From contig CM027381.1 of the NCBI GenBank assembly GCA_015680905.1, forward strand, positions 64,097,501-64,161,500: DNA of 64,000 bases. The letters are read 5' to 3'. The stretch is from Coptis chinensis. Lineage: Eukaryota > Streptophyta > Magnoliopsida > Ranunculales > Ranunculaceae. Shown piece after piece: positions 44,544 to 56,619 of the stretch. Both the position numbers and the translations under genes were made by a program. The notes under the pieces were generated by a model, which searched no databases, was not told where the DNA came from, and saw only the letters and a program-made list of their open reading frames with translations. Each line of letters starts with the position of its first letter. Within the stretch, counting starts at the first letter, position 1.

Positions 44544-45291
44544 CTTTTGAACTCAGAACACATCCTAATGACTTCACACAAAATCGCTTGTCTCATGAAT
44601 TAGCAGTGGAGTACCCACTTACTTCATCTTTCCAAATTGTTGTAGATAATTGGAACCATTCATCCAGTTCTTATCCTTTCCTTTTCGTTCTTGAGAGTGT
44701 GCATCCCGCGGTGTCCAAATTTTGAATAGAATCTAAAACACTGTAATACAGAGGAAAACACTAATACTTCTCAAGTAGAGGAATCCCTCACCAACAATCA
44801 AAATCAATTTCTTTTCAATTTTCAGTATTCAATTCATGTTTCAATCTTTCTCACAAGAATAAGTATTCAAGGTTCTGCAATCTCTCTATCTCATTATTCT
44901 CCATGGTTAGAAGTCAGTATTCAAGGTTCCGCAATCTCTCTGTCTCATTATTCTCCATGGTTCGAAGTTAGTATTCAAGGTTCCATAATCTCTCTATCTC
45001 CGTATTGATAAAGGGGCACACGTGCTCAAGATTGCCTTCGTAAAGGCGTGCACTCCCTTATATCTATATCTCTATATCTCGGCAGTCGCTGTCATTATTC
45101 TCCATAGTGGTGCACACGCTCAAGATTGGCTTCGTCAAGGGGCGCACGCGCTCTAGAGTATATCAAGAAGAATTATCTTTCCTTTGTTTCCGGTAGTGTT
45201 CACGGTACTATTCATCATCGTACTGTTCATCATTACTGTTCACGTCACTGTTCATCGTACTGTTCATATGTACTATTCATCACACTGTTCA
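44544..45291 (+). repeat. R repeat, right copy
   Basis: Direct copy of 37910-38745. It begins exactly at the right end of the Copia element and continues past 45291 into family N interior, polypurine tract and LTR. Confidence 0.88.
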
Positions 45292-46700
45292 CTAGTACTA
45301 TTCACAAAATTCAACCGGTTCTACAAAATTCAACCGGCTAGTTCTAATATGAGGGCATGCGCCCTTTCTTAAAAGCAAATTAGAGGGCACGCGCCCCCAC
45401 ACTTTAGCTTTTTAGGTTTTGATTCCTTTTATGTCGCAGTGGTGCCCGGTACTTAGGTGTTTCATTGACTCTTACTATCTCTTGTTGAGCTCTTTGGCTG
45501 AAAAGCACGAGCTTTGTAATCATCTCTCAGGATGCAGTTATATCATCACTGCCCAATTCAGTTTCATTGATCTCTCAGGTTGCAGTCACATCATCACTGC
45601 ACTACTCAAATTCATCTCTCAGGTTGCAGTCATCAAACAGGTGTTCTGTTTCCAGTTTGTGCTTGTGGTACAACTTTAGTATTCAAGTTAGGCCATTGTT
45701 TACACCGACAGTTTCACTTTCCAAAACGTCTCGTCTCAATAGTTATTTGAGTTCTTCAACTAAAGGCAGTTCTATACGAAAGGGAGAGTTGTATTCTTAT
45801 ATTTTCTTTCTGTCATTCAAGTTGTAATTTGCATAGTTTGCGGTATTACAACTTGAGGGGGAATATTATAATATGTCCTATATGTAGTTGACATATGTAA
45901 AGTCCCACGTTTCTATAAGTGAGGACTATAAGTCAAACTCATCCGTATCTAATAGTTTTTATTCTCATGTTTTGGGTTACTTCACACCCAAGGTAGGTTA
46001 GTATAAATATGTAACTCTGTGGAGAGAACAATAACTCTCTAAATTCTAACCCTAATCAATCTCCAACCCCAACTATCTCAATCAATCAATCTTTATTCTT
46101 CTCCATTGTTATTCTTCTTGGTTTCTCTCAATATATCAATGTCACAACTCTCCTAGCATCACCACTAAGCCGGTTGAATTTTGTGAACAGTGCGATGAAC
46201 AATACCGGTGAACAATACAATGAATAATACCGGTGAACAGTACAATGAACAATGCCATGAACAGTAATGATGAATAGTACGATGATGAATAGTATTGTGA
46301 ACAGTACCAGAAACAGAGGAAAGATAATTCTTCGCAATATACTCTAGAGTGCGTGCGCCCCTTGACAAAGCCAATTTTGAGCGTGTGCGCCCTTATGGAG
46401 AATATTGACAGCGACTGCAAGATATAGAGATATAGATATAAGGGCGTGCGCACCTTTACGAAAGCAATTCTTGAGCGCGTACGCCCCTTTATCAATACGG
46501 AGACAGAGAAATTACGGAACCTTGAATACTGACTTCGAGCCATGGAGAATAATGAGACAGAGAGATTGCAGAACCTTGAATACTGACTTCGAACCATGGA
46601 GAATAATGAGTCAGAGAGATTGCAGAACCTTGAATACTTCTTCTTGTGAGAAAGATTGAAACTTAAATTGAATACTAAAAATTGAAAAAAAAAAGATTTT
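44800..46700. repeat. Large inverted repeat (family N interiors)
   Basis: 44800-45345 and 46166-46700 are inverted copies of about 540 bp separated by about 820 bp (3' interior plus LTR of copy 2). Confidence 0.8.
45292..46165 (+). mobile_element. Family N LTR element copy 2 (3' part, + strand)
   Basis: Interior sequence (inverse of 31200-31640) leads to a polypurine tract ACTTGAGGGGGAA at 45851-45863, then an LTR at 45864-46165 lacking its last about 15 bp. Orientation is opposite to copies 1 and 3. The interior begins inside the R repeat. Confidence 0.8.
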
Positions 46701-47093
46701 GATTTTGATTGTTGGTGAGGGATTCCTCTCATAGCATACCACTAAATTTTGATTTGAACCTGACGCTCCAATACCATGTTAAATTACATGTTAGTGGTAA
46801 TGCTAGGAGAGTTGAGACATTGATATATTGAGAGAAACAAAGAAGAGGAACAATGGAGAAGAATAGAGATTGATTGATTGAGAGAGTTGGGTTGAAGATT
46901 TATTAGGGTTAGAGTTTAGAGAGTATTTATTCTCTACCCAGAGTTACATATTTATACTAACCTACATTGGGTGTGAAGTAACCCAAAACATGAGAATAGA
47001 AACTACTAGATATGGACGAGTTTGACTTATAGTCCACACTTATAGAAACGTGGGACTTTACATATGTCAACTACGTATAGGACATATTCTAAT
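46166..47093 (-). mobile_element. Family N LTR element copy 3 (5' part, - strand)
   Basis: LTR 46777-47093, primer-binding site TGGTATTGGAGCG on the minus strand (46764-46776), then interior down to 46166, where it abuts the truncated LTR of copy 2 in inverted orientation. Confidence 0.82.
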
Positions 47094-47099
47094 AGTTTG

Positions 47100-47690
47100 T
47101 TATACCAAAATTTGGAGCATGGTACAATATAGATGATATCATTTCCACCAACAATATTTTCCAAGCACAAATCGAATTTAAATTAATAAGTACTTTTTCA
47201 TCTTTGATAAGGTGTCGCCCACTGTCGAATTCTGTGTAGATCACGATTACACACCCAACAAGTTAGTCTATATTGTTGAGTGTACATTCACGATGTGAAT
47301 TCTTACAGCAATTTTGCCCATTCATATAAGGAATCCGTTTCACTGTGTTTCTGCCCAAACGCCCTGGGAGGGATTTACGTTGCAGCCAAAATTAAATCTA
47401 ACGATTCGTCGATTCCAAAATCTTATGATTCATCGATTCCACATCACTTGTTTGAAACTTTGTATTCAGGGGGACTTTTTTATGTATCATTTTTTCTGAC
47501 TAATATAGATTCTCTCTCTAGGCTTTTCCAGGGAAAGTGAGACATCAATTCCTCTCCATTTAATTTGCAGGGAAAGGGAGACATCAACTTTTTTTTTTAT
47601 TGTTTAAAATAGTGCCACATCTTTATCTCTAGATGGAAATATTTGTGATAACAACTAGTCCAAAATGGAATATGTGATCTTTTGATGTTA
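47100..47690. other. Non-coding, no gene recognised
   Basis: An 86-codon frame at 47280 has no supported function. It contains a duplicated TTCC(A)GGGAAA..GAGACATCAA phrase near 47530 and 47570. Confidence 0.4.
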
Positions 47691-47890
47691 CAATTTTTAA
47701 GACTTACGCACTTACCCCAAGTCAAGTTTGCTCAAATACTTGGGGGTACTTAGTTACTTAACACCCACCCAACCCCCAAACTCACAGTAGGACCAAGTCA
47801 ACTAGTGTTGACCATGATATTGTTATTTGAGTCATGTGAAATGTCCTAAGTATCCTTTCAGACCTAAAATTATCTAAATACCCTCTTGAA

Positions 47891-48075
47891 TCCAACGGCT
47901 TAAAGAAAGGGAGAGTTAGTGACACGTGTCCCAATCTTATCAACTTAATCCAACGGCTTAAACAAAGGCAGAGTTAGTGACACGTGTCCCTATCCTATCA
48001 ACTCCATCTAATGGCTTAAACAAAGGAGGAGTTAGTGACGCATGTCCCCATCTTATCAAGTTAATCCATCGGCAT
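47891..48075 (+). repeat. 58-bp tandem repeat, 3.2 copies
   Basis: Units begin TCCAACGGCTTAAA at 47891 and 47949, and variants at 48007 and 48065. Each includes GAGTTAGTGACACGTGTCCC, with the G-box core CACGTG in the first two. Confidence 0.9.
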
Positions 48076-48924
48076 GAACAATTACTTGAATTTACTATTA
48101 ATTTTCACTACTTCTTGAGATGTGTAATTGGGGTGTGTGCTACTAATTTTTGTAAATATAGTGGGGGGATACTACAATTCAACAATGTTAATTGGTCGTA
48201 GTTATTTCTTATGTGGTTGCATTGATGATCAATGAGTTTGTTTTGTATTTGAGGAATCCAACAACACCAAAACACATGTCACCATATAATGAACTTAATT
48301 GATCTAACGATTGATTTCTAAAAACCACATAAAAACTTTATTAGTATTACCCCCCTCACTGTATTTACACAATTTAATAGTATACCCCCAACTCCACATT
48401 TCAATAACTAATTATTAGGAGCTTCCAACAACACCACCGCCACCTCCCATTAGGCTAAGGGTAAAATCTAAGTTTTGTAGGTAATGATAGAAGAAATTAA
48501 TCTTCAATTCGAGACATGGTATACCAATGTTAAGTTGGATCAAACCCCATAAAAACTAAATAGAACATTAATGGCCAATGATTAGATCATTGTTAATTAA
48601 GTTGTTAATACAAATATCAAATTTGAAAATGAAGTTGAATAGGGAAATCAAGATGAGAAATTTTAAAGATGAAAGTTTTTGGTTAGATAGAGAAGAAAAT
48701 GAATTAGCCGTAGGATTGATCTCGAATGACACAAAAAATATCACAACAAACAATAATTTTTTTGCTTTGATTAAATCGCAGCCATTAATTTTTGGGTTAA
48801 TGATTGAGTATTAACCCCCATACATACAAAAAAAACACAGTCAATCCAAGTTGACTTTTTTTTTGTGTGTACTGGGGAGAGAGAGACTCTAATTTTCCCA
48901 TCTAGTGGGGGGAAATCCTAATTG

Positions 48925-48945
48925 GCTCATCTGGGGGGGGGGGGA
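48925..48945. repeat. Poly(G) tract
   Basis: GGGGGGGGGGGGA run inside the right arm of the TIR element. Confidence 0.85.
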
Positions 48946-49214
48946 GGGTACTAGTTAGGTCCGAAAGGGTACTTAGGACATTTCACATGATTCAAACAAC
49001 AAGATCACAGTCAACACCTGTTGACTCGGTCCTGCTATAGTCTTGGGGTGAAAGTCTAAATAATGAAGTCATTTTAGCAAACTTGGCAGGGGGTAAGTCT
49101 TAAAAACTGTTGAAGTTAAGTTAGTTTAGCCCAAAATGATTAGAAACAAAATCCAAAAAAGAAAAGATTGTTAATGTTAGAACTATCTATGAGGGTTAGG
49201 TAGAAATGTACCTT

Positions 49215-49925
49215 GCTTTCAGATGATTGGTCCGAGGAGCAAGTCCAATGGGGTGTTATATGGGGATGCGAAAGGCCATATAACACCCCAAACACCAAAT
49301 GACCATTTTAATGAAGCTGCTAAAGGGTCTTAAACTTGACTGGTGTGATAAACCCAGCCAAATTTGTAGACAGTTTAGCAGCTGCCATAATTAAGTTTCG
49401 GGAGATGGACGACACAATTTCTGCCGACGGTGTGTTAAATTTCGGTGGACAACAAAAATTGTGTCATCTGTCTAAAAAAAATTAGACTTAAGTTACAAAC
49501 TAATGGACGGACGACAGAAATTGTGTCGTCCTTATCCATTTAGCACTTCAAAACATAAAAGGCGATTGGAATGAAATTCAAGGTTTTGGCCTGCCATATT
49601 TGGCCGGCAAAGTAAAAACCTTAAAAATCCTATATGGCAAGGTTTTAGCAGCTCCTTTTTATGTGCAAGTCCAATGGGGGTGCTATATGGGTTGCTAAAG
49701 GCCATATAACACCCTAAACACAAAAATGTCATTCCAATGGGGCTGCTAGATGGCTCCAAAATTTGGCCGGTGTGATAAACCCAACCAAATTTGTAGCATT
49801 GTCTAACAGCTGCCATTAATAAGTTGTCGGATGATGGACGACACATTTTCTGCCGTCTGTCCCCTGTTTTAATTAAATTGATGAATGACAGAAAGTTTGT
49901 CGTCTGTACCTTCCAGACACAAAAA
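49215..49925. repeat. Two direct copies of a 300-bp transposon-like segment
   Basis: GCAAGTCCAATGGGGTGTTA at about 49239 and GCAAGTCCAATGGGGGTGCT at 49665 each lead through GGCCATATAACACCC, GGTGTGATAAACCCA and CAGCTGCCAT to GATGGACGACACA. Multiple GACGACA/TGTCGTC inverted motifs follow. Likely the terminal region of the element that carries the plant mobile domain gene. Confidence 0.6.
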
Positions 49926-51393
49926 CTGAAAGGCATTTGTTCTTCTTTTCATATACAAATAATCCATTCCAATCATTATATAACTCCACAATCTATTACA
50001 ATCATTACACAACTCCACGATCCATTCCATTCATTCCCAACTCAACAATCCACACATCTATTCAACTAAACAAAAGTCATTCAACTAAACAAAATTCATT
50101 CATTAAACAAACATAATCCAATTCATTCATTAAACAGAATCCATTAAAACTTCAATTAATACAAACATTGAAACATTTCAAAATTAACTTAAGCTCGAGC
50201 CCTTCCCAAGTTGCCTTTTCTTTGATTTACTCCTTCGCTGTGATTCTTGCAAGGTCAGTTCTACCAGTTGTGTTTCTAAGTCATCAACTCTATCCTGTGA
50301 CTTTTTCTTCGCTTCTCGCTCAACCACCAAATAATGATAGTACTAGTTGGTTGTAATCATAAACGAGTCACGCATCCCATGCATCACTAGTTATCACTCG
50401 ACATATCGCTACCTAAGTGTGGCTTACAAAAAAAATCAATTACTTTAAGAAAAATCATCACTATGAACCAAATATAATTTGAGTTTCAAATTAAACCAAA
50501 TATTAACCTCATATATAGTGTCAAAATCCGGGACAAAGTTCAAAAGATAGACTTGATCAATGTGAGGTAACAATGACATGCATCCCCTATGAACTAACCA
50601 TGTCATAACTCCATGGGTTATCCGGATTGGATGAAGGTGGAGCAAAAGCCTCGTAAGGACCCTGACAATAAGAGTATGGCTCAGCAGGGTGTGGGATACG
50701 CAAATAACTTCTCATAGCCTTATGTCCCACAAAGTCCATGTTAACCGGCAATATATGACCCATTGAGACGCGATCCCAGTAACTGTCGTAGTCACCATTC
50801 AAATTTAAATAGAGTAATGCATGTGGCCACAAATCATGTTCACTAAGGTAGAACCTCCACTGACTAGCTCTTCCCAATGGGCACATATTCTCTGGAGGTG
50901 GGTGTGGGATGAAAGGTGTCCTAATGATTTGGTGCCAACACCTATTACCCAGGTATCACACGATGATACCTCCAAACTCAAAGAGGACTCAACGCATTGT
51001 AAGGTCATATGAATGATGTACACTGTGAATCACCTCACGTTCCCACACATCCTAACATTGTCAACATTTAATTGCAAATACTTCCTCAAATATGATGGTG
51101 TCCACTGTATCGCCAATGCCGATCTAGTCTCGAGTTAGTTACGGTCCATGTGAACGTTGTGGTGCCATTCACCATATTGGCATTCTCTATAGTTATTCAT
51201 CCATGCTCGAATCTGTAGGACGATATCACGATGCATGTTCTACCTCACAAGTGGAGCCATTGTATGTACGTACTCAAACCACCAATACTACAATAAAAAT
51301 AATAAAAAAAAATATAAAAAAAAACTTGTAATATAATATAAAGTTGTTATGATACTCAAAATTTAAAACTTACTTATAAAAGAGGGGTGAAAC

Positions 51394-52095
51394 TGTTAGA
51401 AAAATGGATTTGCACAAATCTATTGAGATATGAATGAGTAATTTGTCTCCCAAGTTACCCCACTTGAGATGAAATAGGTTTCTCTTGAAATAGTACTATA
51501 AAGTGAGAAAAACTTTTTCGAAAGGGTACACTGGTTCGAAACAGTGCATTACGCTAAAAAGGTGCGACCTTTCAAAATGTGCACTGGTTCGAAACAGTGC
51601 ATTATGCCAAAAAGGTGTGACCTTTCGAAATAGGCACTGGTTCGAAATAGTGCTTTATGCCGAAATGGTGTGTCATTTCGAAACATGTGACTTTTCAAAG
51701 AGTTGCTTAATTTTTCCCAAGAGTCACTGTGTTGTTTTGAAACGGCACCACTCACCTATAAATAGTTGATGAATTTGGAGAGAAAGACACACCATATCAC
51801 ACCGAGTTCTGATCTTTCTATTCTTTCCCTGTTCTTAGTCAAATACTATGTTGTGTTCGCTGATTTTGTAGAATTGAAGTGCTAGCTTTCTATAGAAGAA
51901 AATTCGTTCTATCTTGGGATACAGTTTCCCATCAACCTTCAAGCACCGTGAGGGGGAAAATCTGTCTTAAGGACATAATGTATCTACAGTAGGCTCAGAT
52001 TTAACTAAGAAGTATAAGACACGTACAAGAAAAAATGTTTGTATAGTTTGGTAAATAGTAAAGAGTAAGTACAATTATGTTGTATATTCGTAACA
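51394..52095 (+). mobile_element. Solo LTR (702 bp) with perfect 5-bp TSD inside PMD pseudogene
   Basis: Starts TGTTAGAAAAATGG, ends GTAACA, and is flanked by GAAAC at 51389-51393 and 52096-52100. Contains a promoter-like CACCTATAAATAG (51752 region). Related to 59637-60184. The enhancer-position region (51520-51690) holds three tandem units of about 52 bp. Confidence 0.9.
51515..51690 (+). repeat. 52-bp tandem repeats upstream of LTR TATA box (three units)
   Basis: Units with CACTGGTTCGAAACAGTGC (itself an inverted repeat, GCACTG/CAGTGC) and AAAAAGGTGTGACCTTTCGA. The related LTR at 59760-59890 has only two. Confidence 0.88.
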
Positions 52096-53084
52096 GAAAC
52101 CCCCACATTGACCATCCCCAACATTTATTTTAGGTCTCGACGTTTGATCCAACGCATAAATCAATGTTCTATACATAGCACCTCCCCAGTCTAACCCATC
52201 AATGTATTCTAACTCAACCGAATTCTCTATCCAACCCATTCTCAATGAACTATCACCCATGGGGAAGAAACAATACGTGATTAAGTAAAGTAGAAGGTTA
52301 GCAAGTACATTTCCTGATCTCTACCGGTCGGGCACCAACCTTTGTCATTTTCTTTAGTCTTGGTCATAAGCTCATTCAAAAAAAAAAAGGTTTGACACCC
52401 GCTTTAGACCAATGCTCCGGCTTGATATTGGGACATTGATGCTCAACTTAATCAAAAGTATATTGCTGGCCTTCTCCAAATGTGATTGTGTTTCCTTTCC
52501 TTGAGGTCATTCTCATAAGCATAGTGACATCCATTGGAGTGATACCTATCTCAATCTGTGGAAAGTGGAAGGTGTGGGTTATGTCCCACCACCGCTTGAT
52601 CAAAGTATATATTAAACCATGGTCGGTGTTTTGATATCCATATTGAAACAATGATCCAAATGGAGATTGTAAAATTTCATTTCGTATGTCTGCAAAACAA
52701 TCTTCTTTGGCAACCATTATTTTCCACCAACTGTTCACGGAAGCCCAACACCACCGCAATTTCATCTCCCGCACCCCTTAAACATTTATTCAAAACATTT
52801 CATTAGCAATAATAAATTAAAAAAATACCAATTTTCTAAAAAAAAAATCAAATTTAACGATCAAATGTTTACCATATCTACACTAACACGATGAGAGATG
52901 CGTGTTTCTGGGTTTGTAACCAATGTAGAGTGTGTTAGTGGATCTACTGGGTCCGGTGTATAATCCCATATTTTGGGCCTTGGGTGAGTTGGGCTTGATA
53001 ATGCCAATAACATAGAAGAACAAAAAAAAACAAGAGAAAGAGGGAGAATACGCTCGGGCTCCTCTCTCGCTCTCGGTCTCTCTC

Positions 53085-53120
53085 AAAATGTGTGTGTGTG
53101 TGTGTGGGGGGGGGGGGGGG
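53085..53120. repeat. (TG)n followed by poly(G)
   Basis: About nine TG units followed by a run of about 16 G. Confidence 0.9.
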
Positions 53121-53159
53121 CTCTCACAATTTTGAGGGTACACTCATCTACCTCGTACA

Positions 53160-54310
53160 ATACAAGCTAGGGTTTTTAGTGGGGTGTTGAATTGGAAGCA
53201 AATTCTAAGGAATTTCATGAAATTGAAGTAATTAAGCACCATAGGAGTTAAGCTAAGTAATCTCTACCATAAATTCTCTGAAGTTTAATTTGAATTCGAA
53301 ATTGCTAAGGGTAGGAATATAGATATGTATATATTACCTATTATTCGCCGCAGGTTAAGTATTTAACATTTTAATCTTTGTTATTTCATCTTTTTGATAT
53401 GGGTGCATGTAATCTGTAAGTAGAACTAATTTTAAAAGATATGTCCAAGGCTTGATTTAAGCCTAGTTATCTAGCATGGTGTGTCTTGATGGGCTTGAAA
53501 ATCATTTTTGTGATCCTATTCATCTGTGTAAGTTTTAGGATATGAGAGAGTTAGTTCTCGATATATGTCAATAATGTGAGATGATTTTTGTTATTGCTAT
53601 TTTGATCAATTGTGTATTACCTAAGTTGTGTTAAGTTGAAGCGTTGTTATTTTATTAACATTCATGACATGATTTGTATTAATGTGTAAATTGCTAAGAT
53701 TAGCAAGTTGTTTCTATTAGTGTCAAATTAATTTTGGGGTTTGGCGCGGGCTATATAGGTATACATTATATGAAGAATTTGGAAGAACTATGTATGACTT
53801 GATCCCTTGAAGGGTAGGCAGCCACTTGGCACAACCACTTTATGATTAGTAGAATTGTTTGATTTTTGGATATTTTATTATGGTTTGATTTCATGATAAC
53901 GTGGGTTCATATACACGTAATTGTGGAGACGTAATACTCTTATTGTGGATGGTCTATTATGTGGATAGTCTTCATGTTGAACCTTTGTGGCTCGAATGAT
54001 GTTATGTTGTGCATGACCACGTTGAACTCATGGTGTTAAGAATGGTGGTCGATGTATAGTATGTGACCATGTGGAACCCATGATATTAGCATGGCGGACA
54101 ATGCATGCAACTAAGTTGAACCCATTAAGCACATGATGGTCGAACTCATTGAGCACATGGTGAAGAAGTTATGTTGATTTTGTTGAGTATTTCTTTAGAG
54201 ATATTATAGTTATTTACAAAGAATTATTTTATTGTGATGATCCGTTATGTTGCTTACCTTGACAACGCAATAGATTGCGTCTATTTACTAACGATGTTAT
54301 TAGTAACGTA
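53160..54310. other. Non-coding host segment, possibly part of a Gypsy-type LTR
   Basis: No gene is seen. Together with 58352-59020, which ends TTTTGGGGCATTACA, it resembles a long LTR of the Tekay/Del style interrupted by Helitron 2. The 5' TGTAATGCCCC-type start was not found, so this remains tentative. A short repeated phrase GTTGAACCCAT occurs at about 54020-54150. Confidence 0.35.
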
Positions 54311-54899
54311 TCTTTATATATATATATATATATTATAGCTCTACCCTCTTCAATTGAGGAAGCGTTTCTAGAGTGTCCACGTGTCATGGCTAATTAAGAA
54401 AAAATAGGAGATAAAATAGGAAACAAATATTTATCTTTATCCTTAGATATATATTATAGATATATCCTCACCAATCTATTTTTGAAACAAAGAGACTCTA
54501 GTTTTTTCTAAACTTTATTATTAATTATAAAAAAAAGTATGATATAAATAAGAAAACAATCCCATCTAGAGCTTCACAGAGTCTCTAATTTTTCTTAAAC
54601 ACTATAACTAATTACGAAAAAATAATCTCATTGAGAGTTTCACAAAGTCTCCAACTTTTTCTAAACAATATAGCTAATGACGAAAAAAAATGAGACAAAA
54701 AACTAAATTACTAAAAACAATAGTTTCAACCGAAAACGATTTTTCTAAAACCCTTTCGATTTGATGCGTCATCTACTGTGGGATTTAGATATTTATTCAT
54801 AGTTAAGGATTCCAAAAATCACAATTCTAGCCACAATAATTACAACATATTCCAATTAAGTTTATGAATTTATAATTTTTCAACACTATAATGTAATTT

Positions 54900-54900
54900 C

Positions 54901-54971
<71 letters not shown>
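54900..54971. repeat. (AT)n microsatellite, about 35 units
   Basis: Uninterrupted AT run in Helitron 2. The 64-codon Ile/Tyr frame through it is an artefact. Confidence 0.95.
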
Positions 54972-54972
<1 letters not shown>

Positions 54973-55139
54973 GAGATTCAGTGGACGTTGGGCTTAAATA
55001 AATTATATACCAAACCAACACAAATTACATGTGGAAAATTAAATTATACAAAAATAACATCACAAAATATATAATAGAAAATAAATAAAATAACGGCAAA
55101 ACAATAATGACAAATATTTTAAAATACATATAATACTGA

Positions 55140-56080
55140 ATGAAACTAACGTCAAAAAACAATTAATGGGGAACCGAAAACTGGATGCAAATGCATCGAA
55201 CTAACATCAATTAAAATTTAACGAGAAATCGGAAATTGGATACAAATGCAAGCATTAAACTAATTTTTAAAAAATAATTAATAGAAAATCGGAATATGGA
55301 TATAACTGCATTAAACTAACCTCAAAGAATAATTAATGGGAAATCAAAACTTGGATGCAAATACATCAAACTAACATCAAAAAATAATTGTCGGGAAATC
55401 GGAAACTGAATGCAAATACATTGAACTAACCCTCAAAGATTAAATTAACAGAAAATCGGAAACTGGATGCAACTGCATTGAACTAACCTCAAAGAAAAAT
55501 TAATTATAAATTGGAAACATAATGCAAGTGTGTGGAACTAATCTTAAAGAATAATTAACGGAAAATCGAAAATCGAATATAACTGCACTGAACTAATCTC
55601 AAAAAATAAACTGGATACAAATACATTGAACTAACCTCAAGAAATAATTAACGGAAAATCGGAAACTAGATGCAAATTCATTGAACTAACCTTAACAATA
55701 ATTAACGGGAACTCAAAAACTATATATGCAAATGAAACCTTATCAAATAATAAACGAGAAATCGGAAACTTGATGGAAATACATTAAACTAATCTCATAG
55801 AATAATTAACGGAAAATCATAAACTGGATACAAATACATTGAGCTGACCTCAAAGAACAATTAATAGGAACTTGAAAATTAGATGCAAATGTATTGAACT
55901 AACCGCAAAGATCAATAATTAACTAGAAATCAGAAACTGGATGCAACTGCATTGAACTAACCTCAAAAAATAAATAACCGGAATCGGAAATTAGATGCAA
56001 TTGCATTGAACTAACCTCAAAATATAAATAACGGAAAATCAAAAACTGGATGCAAATGCATTGAACTAACCTCAAAACAT
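55140..56080 (+). repeat. Helitron 2 minisatellite array A
   Basis: Same unit of about 57 bp as in Helitron 1 (GGAAACTGGATGCAAATGCA...GAACTAACCTCAAAG). Confidence 0.9.
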
Positions 56081-56084
56081 AGTT

Positions 56085-56330
56085 GGGTTATATGTTATAG
56101 GAATATCTCGATAAGTATAGTTTTTATTTAAAATGGTGTTTATCTTATCTCTTTCCATATGATTCAGAACTCCTTGCTATTCAAGTAGCTTCAATATATA
56201 TGAACTTCGCCTTATTAGGCAATCTCATAAAACTTCAATCAAACTTCTATTATTAAACAATAAAATGAAGTTTAAGGATTTTATCAAAGGTGAGTTCTTT
56301 TTTTTTTAATAGAGAGTGAGGTTTTCATGT
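56085..56330 (+). promoter_or_regulatory. Promoter-like module of Helitron 2
   Basis: TTCAATATATATGAACTTC, then ATG at 56265 with eight codons (MKFKDFIK) and a GTGAG donor at 56290. Equivalent to 24750-25000. Confidence 0.45.
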
Positions 56331-56619
56331 TATAAGGAATTTGGGATGAGTGATCAATATAATATTAATATATAATAGTTCTGCATATTTACAAATATTT
56401 TTCAAAATAATTAATATAACAACACCCGTTCGTAGATAATCTTTGAAGATTCCACATAGTGAGTCATGCATAATTTAAATAATAATTAACGGAAAATTAG
56501 GAACTATATAATCTTTGATGATTCCACATAGTAAATCAAGCATAATTTATTTTTTATGTCATGTTTGTTGTTTGTAAGGACACTACAGATGGATCAGTAG
56601 AAGTTGGTATTACACACCA

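Larger units (their letters stand above)
47694..49105. mobile_element. Non-autonomous TIR element (about 1.4 kb)
   Basis: Ends are inverted copies: TTTTTAAGACTTACGCACTTACCCC on the left and GGGGTAAGTCTTAAAAA on the right. Similarity continues for about 170 bp with gaps (AAGTCAACTAGTGTTGACC against GTCAACACCTGTTGACTCGG). No transposase is encoded. Boundaries are estimated from where the inverted similarity stops; no clean TSD was found. Confidence 0.65.
50184..52776 (-). pseudogene. Plant mobile domain (MAIN/MAIL-like) transposon gene, broken
   Basis: Minus strand from 52776: a domain with SPFGSLFQYGYQNTDHGLIY, TLIKRWWDITHTFHFPQIEI and GITPMDVTMLM, the signature of the plant mobile domain (aminotransferase-like PMD) found in MAIN/MAIL proteins and in transposons. 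52260-52096 continues (ELEYIDGLDWGGAMYRTLIY). A GTAAGT donor near 51370 and an AG acceptor near 51290 join to WWFEYVRTMAPLV. C-terminal parts (PVNMDFVGHKAMRSYLRIPH) and a charged coiled-coil/basic tail (VEREAKKKSQDRVDDLETQL, SKSKKRQLGK) end at a TAA at 50184-50186. In-frame stops occur (after QQYTFD and in the last exon before YYHYLVV) and a solo LTR splits it at 51394. Confidence 0.8.

Noticed and set aside
51503-51769. 88-codon + frame and overlapping - frame
   Set aside because: They lie in the 52-bp tandem repeats of an LTR; the related LTR at 59698-59949 gives a similar artefact.
52883-53143. 86-codon minus frame upstream of the PMD gene
   Set aside because: Driven by the CA/C-rich microsatellite at 53085-53120; no family similarity.
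54827-55021. 64-codon open frame
   Set aside because: It is the (AT)n microsatellite translated as alternating Ile-Tyr.
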